Below are positions 62,858-64,000 of a stretch of DNA of 64,000 nucleotides, in pieces. How positions within the stretch are numbered: the first letter of the stretch is position 1; each line of letters opens with the position of its first letter. This DNA comes from an uncultured Ignisphaera sp. GTDB taxonomy: Archaea > Thermoproteota > Thermoprotei_A > Sulfolobales > Ignisphaeraceae. The translations under genes and the position numbers were made by a program. The notes under the pieces were generated by a model. The model was not told the DNA's origin, made no database searches, and was given only the letters and a program-made list of their open reading frames with translations. Location of the stretch: the NCBI GenBank assembly GCA_938074605.1, contig CALJEI010000011.1:1-64000 (forward strand), written 5' to 3'.

Positions 62858-63619
62858 GTGGATAGTATAAGTATGACAATAGAGCCAAAGATCCTAATAT
62901 CATACCCTAATGCAAAGGATTTTGCAGATATAATTAGTACAGTAAATGAGCTTGTAGACGAAGTTCTAGTCTATATAGATCCACATAGCTTTAAGATTAA
63001 GGCTTTAGATCCTAGTAGAATTGCAATGCTATCTATAACACTGCCCCCCGAAGCTTTTCAAAATTATAGTGTATCTGAGGAAATTGGTGTAGGCTTAGCA
63101 GTTTCAACCTTATCAAGAGTATTAAAGCAGTTGAAGAAAAGCGATAGAATAACAATAGCTGCTAACAATGAATATGTTGAGATATTAGTGGAAGGTATAT
63201 CGATAAGAAGATACAAGTTTAAGAATCTAGAGGTTATAGCTGAGGAAATACCTGAACTTACACCACATTACGATGTAGAAGCATCAGTATTATCATCACC
63301 ATTTAGAACAACTATTAGTGAATTAACATCGATTTGTAGCACCATTGGTATTACAGCTAAAGGAGATACACTAACATTCTTTGACTACGACACTAAAAAG
63401 AGCACATATAAACTAACAACAACAGCAGGTACAGTTATTAATCTAGATATTAAGAGAGAGGCAATAGCTGCATACGATAGTGAATATATTTCAAAAATTA
63501 TAGAGATATTAAAACTTAGCAATATAGTTGAACTAAAATATGGTTCAGAAGCCCCTCTATATCTTTCAATAGAGTTTTCAGGAGGAAGAATAGAATATTT
63601 CCTCGCACCAAAGACATAA
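62858..63619 (+). CDS. pcn: DNA polymerase sliding clamp PCNA
   Basis: 253 residues from GTG 62858 (gggga upstream); ATG 62873 is an alternative that matches the family N-terminus better. Two PCNA folds: LVDEVLVYIDPHSFKIKALD, VSTLSRVLKQLKKSD and the C-terminal strand LSIEFSGGRIEYFLAPKT. It tethers polymerase, FEN1 and ligase to DNA. Crenarchaea often have heterotrimers of PCNA1-3; this sequence alone does not say which. Confidence 0.95.
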   Translation: MDSISMTIEPKILISYPNAKDFADIISTVNELVDEVLVYIDPHSFKIKALDPSRIAMLSITLPPEAFQNYSVSEEIGVGLAVSTLSRVLKQLKKSDRITIAANNEYVEILVEGISIRRYKFKNLEVIAEEIPELTPHYDVEASVLSSPFRTTISELTSICSTIGITAKGDTLTFFDYDTKKSTYKLTTTAGTVINLDIKREAIAAYDSEYISKIIEILKLSNIVELKYGSEAPLYLSIEFSGGRIEYFLAPKT

Positions 63620-63950
63620 TAAATATCTACACCTCTAAATAGAAAAATATATTGTAGGAAGACAAAAATCGTACTCTACCGTAAGCTGTTTTCTTTTAGT
63701 ATTCTTAGATTTATCTATATGTTTTAAATGGTCTATATCCCTTTCTATTTAGATAAAGATTTACAAACCTCTACATAGAATAAAGAAATGGTGTAGGAAT
63801 GAATTTAATAAGCTTGGCTAGAGGATTTGTATACACCTAGTTTTACTGGGCATGTCTATAATAGACTAAGCTATAATTAAATAAAAATAATGTGTAATTA
63901 AGTTTATAAATAGAGGTATTAAATTTTTAATATACCTAGCTGTTGGATTA
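63620..63950. other. Gene-free interval before tRNA-Val
   Basis: AT-rich, no ORF, no guide RNA boxes. A TATA-like ttaaatttttaatat at about 63919-63933 suits the tRNA that follows. Confidence 0.5.
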
Positions 63951-64000
63951 GGGCCCGTCGTCTAGTCTGGTAGGACGCCGCCCTCACAAGGCGGAGGTCC
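63951..64000 (+). tRNA. tRNA-Val(CAC), truncated by the window end
   Basis: The first 50 bases match the tRNA-Val at 61389 except in the anticodon loop: ctCACaa, anticodon CAC. The T arm and acceptor 3' side lie beyond the window. Confidence 0.9.

Overview
The window is a 64 kb piece of an AT-rich archaeal chromosome, most likely from a hyperthermophilic crenarchaeote (Thermoproteota; an Ignisphaera-like or other Desulfurococcales-type genome is my best guess, inferred from gene content and base composition only). Archaeal markers are ether-lipid enzymes (glycerol-1-phosphate dehydrogenase, GGGP synthase, CarS), Orc1/Cdc6, topoisomerase VI, PriL, PCNA, HerA-Mre11-Rad50, the proteasome beta subunit, aCPSF1/FttA, Sec61 beta, TiaS, deoxyhypusine synthase and ferredoxin-dependent 2-oxoacid oxidoreductase. 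The crenarchaeal leaning comes from intron-bearing tRNAs next to a non-catalytic splicing endonuclease subunit, small Lrp-like RAM proteins and the domain fusions seen.

Layout. 0-4.3 kb: end of a methyltransferase gene and a corrinoid protein, an isoaspartyl peptidase, a phosphoesterase, intron-containing tRNA-His, two mini-genes around a structured RNA candidate, and cis-prenyltransferase. 4.3-13.9 kb: a radical SAM/GPN GTPase/coiled-coil operon (minus), PRPP synthase-Trm-G10-RNase Z (plus), two UPF proteins, S-adenosylhomocysteinase, DUF99 and cdc6. 14-20.6 kb: tRNA-Ala, a hairpin-rich non-coding island, H+-pyrophosphatase, tRNA-Arg, a C/D sRNA and gatCAB. 20.7-29.4 kb: metabolic and hypothetical genes with many small proteins, ending in carS. 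29.4-32.5 kb: porGDAB. 32.5-39.6 kb: rad50-mre11-herA and XPB helicase. 39.9-44.4 kb: a DUF357-nucleotidyltransferase fusion, psmB-fttA and egsA. 44.4-52.7 kb: a region with decayed mobile-element pieces and a 42-bp inverted repeat at its ends, enclosing priL, tsr3, tiaS and RNase P RNA. 52.7-60.9 kb: secG, SWIM protein, GGGPS, mtnA, endonuclease subunit-hisS-dys, top6BA. 61-64 kb: tRNA cluster (Phe, Cys, Val, Thr, Val), a TFIIB-like protein, a C/D sRNA and PCNA.

Most genes are housekeeping. Features outside protein annotation include RNase P RNA on the minus strand (about 51689-52006), three C/D-box guide RNA candidates with near-canonical spacing (17.35, 22.6 and 62.75 kb), short introns in three tRNAs, a possible structured RNA at 3.2 kb, a three-hairpin island at 14.2 kb, several very small Cys-rich or membrane ORFs, and scattered IS607/TnpB-like remains. 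I did not see a CRISPR array, an intact insertion sequence, or a coherent undescribed multi-gene defence system. The strongest leads are the RNA elements, the mini-proteins and the inverted-repeat block at 45.0-52.3 kb.
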